DNA from: Thermoplasmatota archaeon
GTDB taxonomy: Archaea; Thermoplasmatota; Thermoplasmata; RBG-16-68-12; JAGMCJ01
DNA: 6,887 nucleotides
Reading direction: 5' to 3'
Assembly (NCBI GenBank): GCA_022848825.1
Contig: JAJISH010000318.1
Location: 1 to 6,887, forward strand
Made by a program: the position numbers and the translations under genes. Below the pieces are notes generated by a model. That model worked only from the letters and a program-made list of their open reading frames with translations, ran no database searches and had not been told where the DNA came from. Shown here piece by piece: positions 1-5,631 of this stretch (its first letter is position 1; each line of letters opens with the position of its first letter).

Positions 1-1319
1 CGTGCCCTTCCTATCATGAACTCCGCTTTCTCGAAGATCTCCTGGCGCGACAGCTTCTTCCGGGCGACACCCTGCGCGATCGCCTTCATCGCCACGGCAG
101 TCGCCTCTCTCGGGAAGACCTCCCACTGGTCCATCGTCGGGACTATGTATTCATGGTGAATCCCGTGGTCCTCGGCGGTCTTGGCGATCTCGTAGGCGGC
201 CGCTATGCACATCTCATCCGTGATGGTGCTCGCGTTGACGTCGAGCGTTCCCCTGAATATCCCGGGGAAGCCGAGCGAGTTGTTGACCTGGTTCGGGAAG
301 TCCGATCTTCCCGTCGCGACGATGACAGCTCCCGCCTCCTTCGCCTCCCACGGCCATATCTCGGGAACCGGATTGGCCTCCGGGAATATGACCGGGTCTG
401 TGGCCATGGCGGTTACCCATTCCGGCTTTATCGTTCCTGGGCCGGGCTTTGAAGCAGCGATGCACAGGTCCGTGTCCTTCATCGCATCCGCGACACTCCC
501 CGTCCTGCCTTCACCGTTCGACTCGACGCACATCTTCCACTTGTCCACGAACCAGTCCTTCTTCTCCTCGATGTCCTTCCTTCCCGGTTCGAGTATGCCC
601 TTGCTGTCTGACATGATGATGTTCTTGATCGGAACGCCAGCCGCAATGAGAACTCTGGAGGTCGCGATGTTCGCGGCACCTGCACCGACCATCGAGATGA
701 GGACCTCGTCGAGCTTCTTGCCCACGATTTTCATCGAGTTAATGGTACCCGCAACCGATATCGTGGCGGTTCCCTGCTGGTCGTCGTGCCATACGGGAAT
801 GTTCATCTCCTTCCTGAGCTTGTCGAGAATGTAGAAGCACTTGGGGTGGGAGATGTCCTCGAGGTTGATGCCTCCCAGTGAGGGTTCCAGCCACTTGGTG
901 CACTGGATGATCTCATCGGGGTCCTTTGTGGCGAGGCATAGTGGGAACGCGTCCACGCCACCGAGGTACTTGAAGAGCAGGGACTTCCCCTCCATCACTG
1001 GAAGCCCGGCCTCAGGTCCGATGTCCCCCAGGCCGAGGACTCTCGTCCCGTCGGAGACGACGGCGATCGTGTTCCACTTGTTCGTCTGATTGTAGACCTG
1101 CTCCGGCTCCTTCTGGATCAGCCTGCAGGGCTCGGCGACACCAGGTGTGTACCAGATCGCGAAGTCGTTGAAGTCTCGAACCGGTGCCTTGAGAGTCACC
1201 TCTATCTTCCCTCGGTAGAATGGGTGAAGTATCAGGGCGTCCTCCCCTGGCTTCTTCGCCTTCGCCAGAAGCTCATCCACGGTGGGTTTCCTATCTCCCT
1301 CCTCATCAGAGTCGTCCAT
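1..1319 (-). CDS. NADP-type malic enzyme (malate dehydrogenase, oxaloacetate-decarboxylating), 3' end off the window
   Basis: Oxidative decarboxylation of malate to pyruvate and CO2 with reduction of NAD(P)+, in the cytoplasm. The reverse-strand frame is open without a break for 439 codons from the ATG at 1319 to the window edge. No stop is seen, so the C-terminus lies outside. The N-terminal malic domain has the catalytic tyrosine in YTPGVAEP (Tyr57) and the catalytic lysine in MEGKSLL (Lys112). Metal ligands are seen in NLEDI (Glu154, Asp155) and HDDQQGTA (Asp180). The dinucleotide-binding loop VGAGAANIA starts near residue 211. The last visible residues (EFMIGRA) are about where single-domain malic enzymes end, but a C-terminal phosphotransacetylase-like fusion, known in some bacterial members, cannot be excluded. 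The start is well supported by a GAGGTGA ribosome binding site 5 bases upstream. The first 11 residues are acidic and poorly conserved in type. NADP rather than NAD preference is inferred from the family only. Confidence 0.95.
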   Translation of the reverse strand, partial: MDDSDEEGDRKPTVDELLAKAKKPGEDALILHPFYRGKIEVTLKAPVRDFNDFAIWYTPGVAEPCRLIQKEPEQVYNQTNKWNTIAVVSDGTRVLGLGDIGPEAGLPVMEGKSLLFKYLGGVDAFPLCLATKDPDEIIQCTKWLEPSLGGINLEDISHPKCFYILDKLRKEMNIPVWHDDQQGTATISVAGTINSMKIVGKKLDEVLISMVGAGAANIATSRVLIAAGVPIKNIIMSDSKGILEPGRKDIEEKKDWFVDKWKMCVESNGEGRTGSVADAMKDTDLCIAASKPGPGTIKPEWVTAMATDPVIFPEANPVPEIWPWEAKEAGAVIVATGRSDFPNQVNNSLGFPGIFRGTLDVNASTITDEMCIAAAYEIAKTAEDHGIHHEYIVPTMDQWEVFPREATAVAMKAIAQGVARKKLSRQEIFEKAEFMIGRA

Positions 1320-1324
1320 TCTTG

Positions 1325-1331
1325 TCACCTC
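1325..1331 (-). promoter_or_regulatory. Ribosome binding site of the malic enzyme gene
   Basis: Read on the reverse strand this is GAGGTGA, a near-complete match to the archaeal anti-16S consensus, with a 5-base spacer to the ATG at 1319. It fixes the start of the malic enzyme. Confidence 0.8.
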
Positions 1332-1371
1332 TCCAGTCGGATTTCAACCAGTGTGGAGCGATGCATCGTGC

Positions 1372-1388
1372 GTATATAACCCTTTCAG
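1372..1388 (-). promoter_or_regulatory. BRE/TATA promoter of the malic enzyme gene
   Basis: On the reverse strand the stretch reads CTGAAAGGG followed by TTATATAC, an archaeal BRE-like purine run directly before a TATA box. A start about 25 bases downstream would fall near 1350, leaving a leader of about 30 bases that contains the GAGGTGA site. Spacing and sequence fit a normal archaeal promoter. The transcription start itself is inferred. Confidence 0.65.
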
Positions 1389-1431
1389 ACTCGTGAACTT
1401 AGAAACTAATATCGTCATTTCTCGAAGGACG

Positions 1432-1495
1432 CTGTCAACATCGTCTTCATTACCCGACCAGTCCCGTCAAATGGGATGGACTGTGCGCTTGACAG
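1432..1495. repeat. GTCAA half-sites and nested inverted repeats in the divergent control region
   Basis: CTGTCAA (1432-1438) is repeated in inverted form as TTGACAG (1489-1495). A third GTCAA stands at 1466-1470, 32 bases from the first. Inside this lies a second dyad, CAGTCC (1459-1464) and GGACTG (1478-1483), with a 13-base spacer. The elements sit between the malic enzyme promoter and the regulator gene, where an Lrp-family protein could bind. Function is inferred, and short repeats of this size can arise by chance. Confidence 0.3.
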
Positions 1496-1534
1496 AAGGG
1501 GATGCCTGCGTTACGATATCTGATGGTATTTCTG

Positions 1535-1557
1535 CGAAAAGCGTTATTCTTTAATAG
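1535..1557 (+). promoter_or_regulatory. Candidate promoter of the Lrp/AsnC regulator gene
   Basis: CGAAAA at 1535-1540 resembles a BRE, and the AT-rich stretch TTATTCTTTAATA follows. The box is weaker than those of the neighbouring genes. If it is used, transcription would begin near 1575, just before a GGGTG motif at 1579-1583 and the ATG at 1589. This would place the 29 residues that could be read in frame upstream of 1589 inside the promoter. Confidence 0.4.
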
Positions 1558-1588
1558 CCGGGGTTCCATTCGTCTCTTGGGTGTAGAG

Positions 1589-2104
1589 ATGGTGAAAAGA
1601 TGGGAAGGCGAGCGTGTCCATCTGGGTGAGAGGTGGAAAGGCCTGGACATGAAACTTCTTCCTCTCGACGAGGTCGACGTGAGAATCCTCGAGAAACTGA
1701 GGGAGAACGCGAGGACAAGCAACATCGGGATTGCCCGAGACCTGAAGATAAGCGAGGCGACCGTCAGAAGACGGATAATGAACATGGAAAGGAAGGGGAT
1801 AATAAAGGGGTATTCCGCCTATATCGACTATCAGCTTATTGAGAATCCAGTGAAGGCATACGTTCACATAAGCGTCTCCGGGACTCACAGGGACGACGTC
1901 GTCAAGAGGGCGTGCGAACACAGTCGCGCCGTCGCCGTGTACAGGGTGACGGGCGATCACGAGATTCTCTGCGTGATGCTTTTCGTAGACATGCCGGAGC
2001 TCCAGGATTTCCTGGACTCCTATCTGGACGTAGATGGAATCCGTGACGTTAGGGCGCAGATCGTGATGAGCCCCTACAAAGGAGTCCCGTGGACCGGAGT
2101 GTAG
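1589..2104 (+). CDS. Lrp/AsnC-family transcriptional regulator
   Basis: A DNA-binding regulator of the feast/famine type; its effector is unknown. With the ATG at 1589 it has 171 residues. The conserved part opens at LDEVDVRILEKL (residues 26-37), the classic first helix of the Lrp winged helix-turn-helix. The recognition segment KISEATVRRRIMNMERKGII follows at residues 53-72. The C-terminal half (about 88-165) is the ligand-binding, oligomerising RAM domain, with the strand VYRVTGDHEILCVMLF. The start is uncertain. ATG 1589 has GGGTG 5 bases upstream and fits the candidate promoter. ATG 1649 would give 151 residues, the usual family length, and has GAGGTG 13 bases upstream. The gene is divergent from the malic enzyme, so control of that gene and of itself is a reasonable inference. 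It converges with hdrB. Confidence 0.9.
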   Translation: MVKRWEGERVHLGERWKGLDMKLLPLDEVDVRILEKLRENARTSNIGIARDLKISEATVRRRIMNMERKGIIKGYSAYIDYQLIENPVKAYVHISVSGTHRDDVVKRACEHSRAVAVYRVTGDHEILCVMLFVDMPELQDFLDSYLDVDGIRDVRAQIVMSPYKGVPWTGV

Positions 2105-2151
2105 GGTCTCATCCCGCTTGCTTTCTGCCAATTTCTGGAGAAGGCCGTAAC

Positions 2152-2190
2152 GTCGAATTCGACATCCGTCTACACGTCTCGGTGAGGTGT
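2152..2190. repeat. Palindrome and hairpin in the convergent gap between the regulator gene and hdrB
   Basis: The 86-base gap holds a perfect 12-base palindrome, GTCGAATTCGAC (2152-2163). It also holds a hairpin at 2172-2190, with ACAC pairing GTGT and TC pairing GA around a TCGGT loop and one G-G mismatch, immediately at the end of hdrB. No strong T tract follows on either strand, so a terminator role is only possible. The stretch CTTGCTTTCTGCCAATTTCT near 2117-2136 is mildly T-rich for the rightward gene. Confidence 0.3.
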
Positions 2191-3038
2191 CAGAACTTCA
2201 CCGGAACGGCGTGAGCGTCAAAACCGTTCTTGCCCTCGTCGAGACCGAATGCCATGACGTAGAGCTGCGACAGGTGGATCACGGGAAACGATGTTCCGAG
2301 CCCGCCTTGACCCTGATCGAACTGAAGATGGCAGAAAGGACAGATATCGACTATGCAGTTGGCACCCGACTCCTTCATGGCCTCAAGCTTCTGGTCCGTC
2401 ATCGCTTGCGCGACTTCCTTCGCTCGGGCTCTGACACCCCCGCCAGCGCCGCAACAGGCGTTCTTGTACCTGTAGTCCACGCTGATTGCCCCCGTTACCT
2501 CGACAAGCTCGTCCAGGGTCTTCGGTCTCTCTCTGTTGTCGATCTCCTTGACAGTATCGGGTTTGAAGTAGTGGCAGCCGTAGTGTATTGCAGCCTTGAT
2601 GTGGTCCAGCTTCTTCGTCACCTTGGCGGATATCGCATCGAGACCGACATCCGTGTACAGGAGCTCTGCGAACTGTCTCACCTTCACTCCGCCTTTGTAC
2701 TCCCTTCCGATTTCCTTCAGGATCGAGTTCGCGTACTCCTTCTTTTTCTCATCACGCTCGATCTTGTCGGCCACTTCCCACAATGAGCCGAAGCAGCCGT
2801 TACATATCGTCACAATCTCGGCTCCCTTCTCTTCCGCAAGCGAGAGGTTCCTTGCGCCAATGGCAAGCCAAGTGTCCTGATCGAAGCTTCGGAACACTCC
2901 CGGTGCCGGGCAACAGGACGTCTTATCGAGGATGTCCATGTCGATGTCCAGAGCTTTCGCCACTTCCATGGTGGCGGTTTCGATGCCCGGGTACCTAAGA
3001 GGCGCGATACATCCGAGAAAGAGACTGTACTTCGCCAT
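2190..3038 (-). CDS. hdrB: Heterodisulfide reductase subunit B (HdrB)
   Basis: Catalytic subunit of soluble heterodisulfide reductase. In methanogens it reduces CoM-S-S-CoB at two non-cubane [4Fe-4S] clusters, working with HdrC and HdrA in the cytoplasm. Counting from ATG 3044 (284 residues), both CCG motifs are complete. The first is Cys12, Cys44-Cys45, Cys81 and Cys84 (CNGC). The second is Cys157, Cys197-Cys198 (CCGAGGG), Cys235 and Cys238 (CPFC). Length is normal for the family. The start at 3044 overlaps the hdrC stop as ATGA. The GGTGGG at 3045-3050 is directly against that ATG but sits 6 bases before the ATG at 3038, so MAKYSLFLGC is the better start (282 residues); the difference is two residues. 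It is translationally coupled to hdrC. In non-methanogens the same pair can act on other disulfides or as an electron-transfer module, so the substrate here is not settled. Confidence 0.95.
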   Translation of the reverse strand: MAKYSLFLGCIAPLRYPGIETATMEVAKALDIDMDILDKTSCCPAPGVFRSFDQDTWLAIGARNLSLAEEKGAEIVTICNGCFGSLWEVADKIERDEKKKEYANSILKEIGREYKGGVKVRQFAELLYTDVGLDAISAKVTKKLDHIKAAIHYGCHYFKPDTVKEIDNRERPKTLDELVEVTGAISVDYRYKNACCGAGGGVRARAKEVAQAMTDQKLEAMKESGANCIVDICPFCHLQFDQGQGGLGTSFPVIHLSQLYVMAFGLDEGKNGFDAHAVPVKF

Positions 3039-3040
3039 TA

Positions 3041-3553
3041 TCATCCCACCAGTTCGTCGAAGTGCGTCGCCTTGATGATCTTCTTCACCTCATCCAGGGC
3101 CTCCTTGTCCGAAAGGACGGTCGGAGGCTCACTATCAAGGCCGAGAGTCTCTCTCATCTTCCTGAAGGCGTCCCCGAGAGGAATGGCATGCCCGGACTTC
3201 ATTAGACTCCTGGCAGTGTTCTTATGAGCCTCTGCCATGTATCCCTCTTTGACTGCCATGTTTCGAAGCGTCATGATGATGTCTGTGATCTTGACTCCTC
3301 GCGGACACCTCTCATCGCACGTCGTACACGTCGTGCAGAGCCACAGCTCATCGGCCGGTAGGACCTCGTCCTTGAATCCGAGCTGGACCCTTCTCATCAT
3401 CTTCCTAGTTCTGAACGCGGTCACCCTCCCAGAAGGGCAACCTCCGGTGCAGGTTCCGCACTGAAAACAAAGTGTTATGGTTTCCGCACCCTTGTCGACA
3501 ACGCTCTTCGTGAATGCTGGGTCGACAGCTTTCGGTTCGCTATCCGATGCCAT
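3041..3553 (-). CDS. hdrC: Heterodisulfide reductase subunit C (HdrC)
   Basis: Iron-sulfur electron carrier that passes electrons from HdrA to the catalytic subunit HdrB. It has 170 residues and two ferredoxin-type [4Fe-4S] motifs. One is Cys29-x2-Cys32-x2-Cys35-x3-Cys39 (CFQCGTCTGGCP) and the other Cys73-x2-Cys76-x2-Cys79-x3-Cys83 (CTTCTTCDERCP). There is no membrane segment, so this is the soluble HdrABC type and not the HdrDE type. The start is supported by GGGAGGAT at 3561-3568 with a 7-base spacer. The stop overlaps the first possible hdrB ATG by 4 bases, so the two genes form one transcript with coupled translation. A charged C-terminal tail of about 60 residues follows the second cluster, within the normal range. 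HdrA is not in this window. Confidence 0.95.
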   Translation of the reverse strand: MASDSEPKAVDPAFTKSVVDKGAETITLCFQCGTCTGGCPSGRVTAFRTRKMMRRVQLGFKDEVLPADELWLCTTCTTCDERCPRGVKITDIIMTLRNMAVKEGYMAEAHKNTARSLMKSGHAIPLGDAFRKMRETLGLDSEPPTVLSDKEALDEVKKIIKATHFDELVG

Positions 3554-3560
3554 CTTCTGA

Positions 3561-3568
3561 ATCCTCCC
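3561..3568 (-). promoter_or_regulatory. Ribosome binding site of hdrC
   Basis: Reads GGGAGGAT on the reverse strand, 7 bases before the ATG at 3553. It is the only good match in the leader and fixes the hdrC start. Confidence 0.7.
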
Positions 3569-3650
3569 GTCTTGTGATCCTCACATCTTCCGTCGATTTC
3601 TCGCAAGAGCCAGTCCTGATTTCTCGTCCGACTGTCGTTATTACATCACC

Positions 3651-3667
3651 GATATATTAATTCTTGG
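3651..3667 (-). promoter_or_regulatory. TATA promoter of hdrCB
   Basis: On the reverse strand CCAAGAA is followed by TTAATATATC, a good TATA box with a moderate BRE-like element. A start near 3630 would give a leader of about 75 bases before hdrC. It lies between the small upstream gene and hdrC, so hdrCB can be transcribed separately from the protease gene, although read-through is also possible. Confidence 0.6.
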
Positions 3668-3688
3668 AGTCGTTTTTCGTCATGCTCG

Positions 3689-3706
3689 GTATGATATCCT
3701 TCATAC
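3689..3706. repeat. Inverted repeat overlapping the stop of the 69-residue gene
   Basis: GTATGA and TCATAC form a perfect 6-base stem with a 6-base loop (TATCCT). The right arm includes the stop codon of the small gene. It lies about 30-40 bases upstream of the hdrCB TATA box. It could be an mRNA 3'-end hairpin or an activator site; no T tract follows it on the reverse strand. Confidence 0.3.
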
Positions 3707-3910
3707 GCCAGGGGGCGCTCCCTCGAGCACAATCTCCGTGACCTCGCGCCTCGCGTAGACGAGATGTTTGCCCTCCTCGCTGACCAATTTCACTTCGAAG
3801 CGGTCATCCTCGTAGCCTTGGGAGACCTTCTTGGCCTCATCTTCTGTTCCGTACTCCTGACCGTCCCACATGAATTTTCGGCCGTCGAAATAGAGGGAAC
3901 TCTCGGGCAT
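3701..3910 (-). CDS. Conserved-looking small acidic protein of unknown function (69 aa)
   Basis: I do not recognise a named family. The protein has 69 residues, no cysteine, no signal peptide and no membrane segment. It has 16 Asp/Glu against 9 Lys/Arg. The pattern suggests two short strands (LYFDG, KFMWDGQEY), a helix (about 22-36, TEDEAKKVSQGYEDD) and then strands FEVKLVS, HLVYARR and VTEIVLEG, giving a compact alpha/beta fold. The open frame looks real: it starts 14 bases after the protease stop, has GAAGGTC 4 bases before its ATG, and its residue pattern is protein-like. Its place between a hydrogenase maturation protease and hdrCB suggests a role in assembly or regulation of the hydrogenase/Hdr complex; that role is inference from position only. 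Confidence 0.7.
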   Translation of the reverse strand: MPESSLYFDGRKFMWDGQEYGTEDEAKKVSQGYEDDRFEVKLVSEEGKHLVYARREVTEIVLEGAPPGV

Positions 3911-3924
3911 ACGCGACCTTCAAT

Positions 3925-4461
3925 TCAACTGTGGTATTTAGTGCTATGTTTCTCGCCACGGATGGCTCTCATGACCTCCTCAGCTGCCCTTGGGACGGCC
4001 CTCTTGACGGGCTCCGAAAGGCCTGCGGAAATCTCCTTGGGAATGCTCTTCACCTGACAGGACACCAACACGACATCGACCCCTGCATGCTCCTTGAGCT
4101 CCTTCAGGAGATTCGACGTGGGCACCTGGTGCATCGAGAAGTCATCGGTCTTCTCCACAGGAAGATAGTCTGCCATTGTCCGAAAGACCTCCCCTGGCAC
4201 TCTTCCGACATCCATGGAATCAACTACTATGATCCGCTCGGGCTTCTTCTCCCCAAGAAGCACTGTGAACAGGAGATCCCTCACGCCTGTTCCCATGTCT
4301 TCAGCATACACATCCTCAGGCATCTCGAAATCGGCCTTGAGGTGATCGATGACCGCTGGGCCAAATCCATCATCCCCGAATAGGATGTTCCCGCAGCCGA
4401 GCACGAGGACCCTCTTTCCATACCATTCAGGTGCCGTTTCCACGGGAAGGTGATTCAGCAC
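3925..4461 (-). CDS. [NiFe]-hydrogenase maturation protease (HycI/FrhD-type)
   Basis: Nickel-dependent endopeptidase that clips the C-terminal tail of a hydrogenase large subunit after the NiFe(CN)2CO centre is in place. It has 178 residues, slightly longer than usual because of about 15 N-terminal residues before the first strand. Visible motifs are GCGNILFGDDGFGP (22-35; Asp31 as metal-binding candidate), VVDSMDVG (Asp81) and SMHQVP (His111), which match the Asp/Asp/His nickel-sensing set of the family. The frame opens with GTG right after an in-frame TAG. The ribosome binding site is weak (GGAGAAG, 13 bases upstream), and a second GTG at 4443 is possible. The likely substrate is MvhA, encoded divergently in this same window. 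The leftward neighbour is the small unknown gene, 14 bases away, so the two probably share a transcript. Confidence 0.92.
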   Translation of the reverse strand: MLNHLPVETAPEWYGKRVLVLGCGNILFGDDGFGPAVIDHLKADFEMPEDVYAEDMGTGVRDLLFTVLLGEKKPERIIVVDSMDVGRVPGEVFRTMADYLPVEKTDDFSMHQVPTSNLLKELKEHAGVDVVLVSCQVKSIPKEISAGLSEPVKRAVPRAAEEVMRAIRGEKHSTKYHS

Positions 4462-4507
4462 CTACTAGATTACACTTCTCCGAACCTGCCGTCGGTCCCT
4501 CACCTAT

Positions 4508-4616
4508 TCCCGAGGCCGCAACACGGGACAGCCGAAACCCTCCACCTCGCAACGTGATTCGTTGCCCCTCTACTGCATATCGTCACTTGCACGCTGAAAG
4601 GTAACGGTTTTCTTTC
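4508..4616. repeat. Three dyads in the divergent protease/mvhG control region
   Basis: The 239-base gap (4462-4700) carries no gene that I can support. It holds a 5-base dyad, TCCCG (4508-4512) with CGGGA (4524-4528). It also holds a perfect 6-5-6 inverted repeat, GCAACGTGATTCGTTGC (4549-4565), and a looser GAAAG (4596-4600) with CTTTC (4612-4616) about 25 bases before the mvhG TATA box. The 6-5-6 repeat is the best operator candidate and could serve both transcription directions. No convincing TATA box for the leftward protease gene was found. Confidence 0.4.
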
Positions 4617-4642
4617 GACATTCCTTCAAATCGCATTAGTTA

Positions 4643-4650
4643 TTTATATG
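4643..4650 (+). promoter_or_regulatory. TATA box of mvhGA
   Basis: TTTATATG within the AT-rich stretch TTAGTTATTTATATGG. A transcription start about 25 bases downstream would fall near 4672, giving a leader of about 30 bases that contains the GGGGGT ribosome binding site at 4689-4694. Confidence 0.6.
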
Positions 4651-4700
4651 GAGAAGCTTATTGCCGAGAGTCTTAATACTCGAGGAACGGGGGTAGAGAA

Positions 4701-5627
4701 TTGGTGAAAGTTGCTGAAGAATGGTTTGCTATTTGTGGTGGATGTGAAGTGACGATACTGGACATAGGCGAGCCTCTGCTGGATCTGTTGGAACAGATTG
4801 AGTTCGTCCACATCCCTGTCCTTATGGACCACAAGTACTACGGACAAGAGGGAGAGAAGGACAAGCTCGAGATACCGGAGGCCGATGTCGGACTCATATC
4901 TGGAAGTGTGAGGACCGAGGAGCACAAGGAGATCTTGCAGGAGATGCGGAACAAGTGCAAGACATTGATTGCGCTGGGCACGTGTGCAGCGTTCGGCGGT
5001 ATTCCTGCACTCTCGAACATGTATCCACTGGAAGAGACCTATGATACTATCTTCAGAGAGACCAAGACCACAGAGCCCGCAGACACTCCCAACCAGGGCA
5101 TTCCTCCGTTAACGGACAGAGTGTATGCGCTGAGCGAGCTCGTGAAGATTGACCTCATGCTACCAGGCTGTCCGACAACACCCGAGATGGTCGTGGAGGC
5201 GCTGACGGCGCTACTGGAGGGCAAGCCCTTCGCGCTGCCAGAGAAGAGCGTCTGTGATACATGCCCGACGATTAGGGAGAAGAAGGCGGTGACCACGCTG
5301 AAGAGGCCATTGGAGGCTGTCGAGTTCACACCAGGTCAGCCGCTGGACACAGTTCGATGCTTCATGGAGCAGGGCTACCTGTGTCAGGGACCGGCAACGA
5401 GGGCCGGCTGTGTCGGATCTTCGGACGCCCCCCGATGCGTAAAGGCATATACCCCATGCAGGGGATGCTTCGGTCCCATGTCGGAGAAGGCCAATCCCAT
5501 GGTTGACATGATGGGCGCGCTTTCGAGCATTGGGCTGAATCCGAGAGAGATCGAGGACCGCGCTGCGACCTTCAACCGCTTTGCGGGGGCGCAAGGTCGC
5601 TTGAGAGTACTACCAAAGAGGAGGTGA
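4701..5627 (+). CDS. mvhG: F420-non-reducing [NiFe]-hydrogenase small subunit (MvhG)
   Basis: Electron-transfer subunit of a group 3 cytoplasmic [NiFe]-hydrogenase; three [4Fe-4S] clusters carry electrons away from the large subunit. It has 308 residues with no twin-arginine signal, as expected for a cytoplasmic enzyme. Proximal-cluster ligands are Cys12 and Cys15 (CGGC), Cys95 (GTCAAFGG) and Cys157 (PGCP). The C-terminal region has Cys185 and Cys188 (CDTC), Cys220, Cys228 (GYLCQGPATRAGC), Cys237, Cys246, and Cys253 and Cys256 (PCRGCFGP), the eight cysteines expected for two more clusters. One further cysteine, Cys86, is extra. The start is TTG at 4701 with GGGGGT 6 bases upstream, or GTG at 4704 (9 bases); no ATG fits. 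mvhA follows after 4 bases. MvhD, which links to HdrA in methanogens, is not upstream of mvhG and could lie beyond the right edge. Confidence 0.93.
   Translation: MVKVAEEWFAICGGCEVTILDIGEPLLDLLEQIEFVHIPVLMDHKYYGQEGEKDKLEIPEADVGLISGSVRTEEHKEILQEMRNKCKTLIALGTCAAFGGIPALSNMYPLEETYDTIFRETKTTEPADTPNQGIPPLTDRVYALSELVKIDLMLPGCPTTPEMVVEALTALLEGKPFALPEKSVCDTCPTIREKKAVTTLKRPLEAVEFTPGQPLDTVRCFMEQGYLCQGPATRAGCVGSSDAPRCVKAYTPCRGCFGPMSEKANPMVDMMGALSSIGLNPREIEDRAATFNRFAGAQGRLRVLPKRR
5619..5627 (+). promoter_or_regulatory. Ribosome binding site of mvhA
   Basis: AGGAGGTGA, a full consensus site 4 bases before the mvhA ATG. It overlaps the end of mvhG and includes its stop codon, which implies coupled translation. 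Confidence 0.8.
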
Positions 5628-5631
5628 GGAG

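Noticed and set aside
205..834. Open frame of 209 codons on the forward strand
   Set aside because: It is antisense to the malic enzyme, whose reverse frame carries all catalytic motifs without a break; the forward product has no recognisable pattern.
1502..1588. N-terminal extension of 29 codons on the Lrp-type regulator
   Set aside because: It overlaps the candidate promoter, has no ribosome binding site and would put unusual residues before a family that starts near the first helix.
1544..2131. Reverse-strand open frame of 195 codons opposite the regulator
   Set aside because: Antisense shadow of the Lrp/AsnC gene; no motifs and no ribosome binding site.
2187..2786. Forward open frame of 199 codons opposite hdrB
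   Set aside because: The reverse strand encodes HdrB with both complete cysteine motifs; the forward frame is a by-product of its codon use.
3670..3682. GTCGTTTTTCGTC as a T-tract terminator
   Set aside because: The T run is on the forward strand, where no gene ends; on the transcribed reverse strand it is an A run.
3931..4383. Forward open frame of 150 codons opposite the maturation protease
   Set aside because: The protease motifs are all in the reverse frame and the forward product resembles nothing.
4660..4680. GAGT/ACTC repeat around CTTAAT in the mvhG leader
   Set aside because: Only four base pairs and the flanks do not pair, so it is no more than chance.
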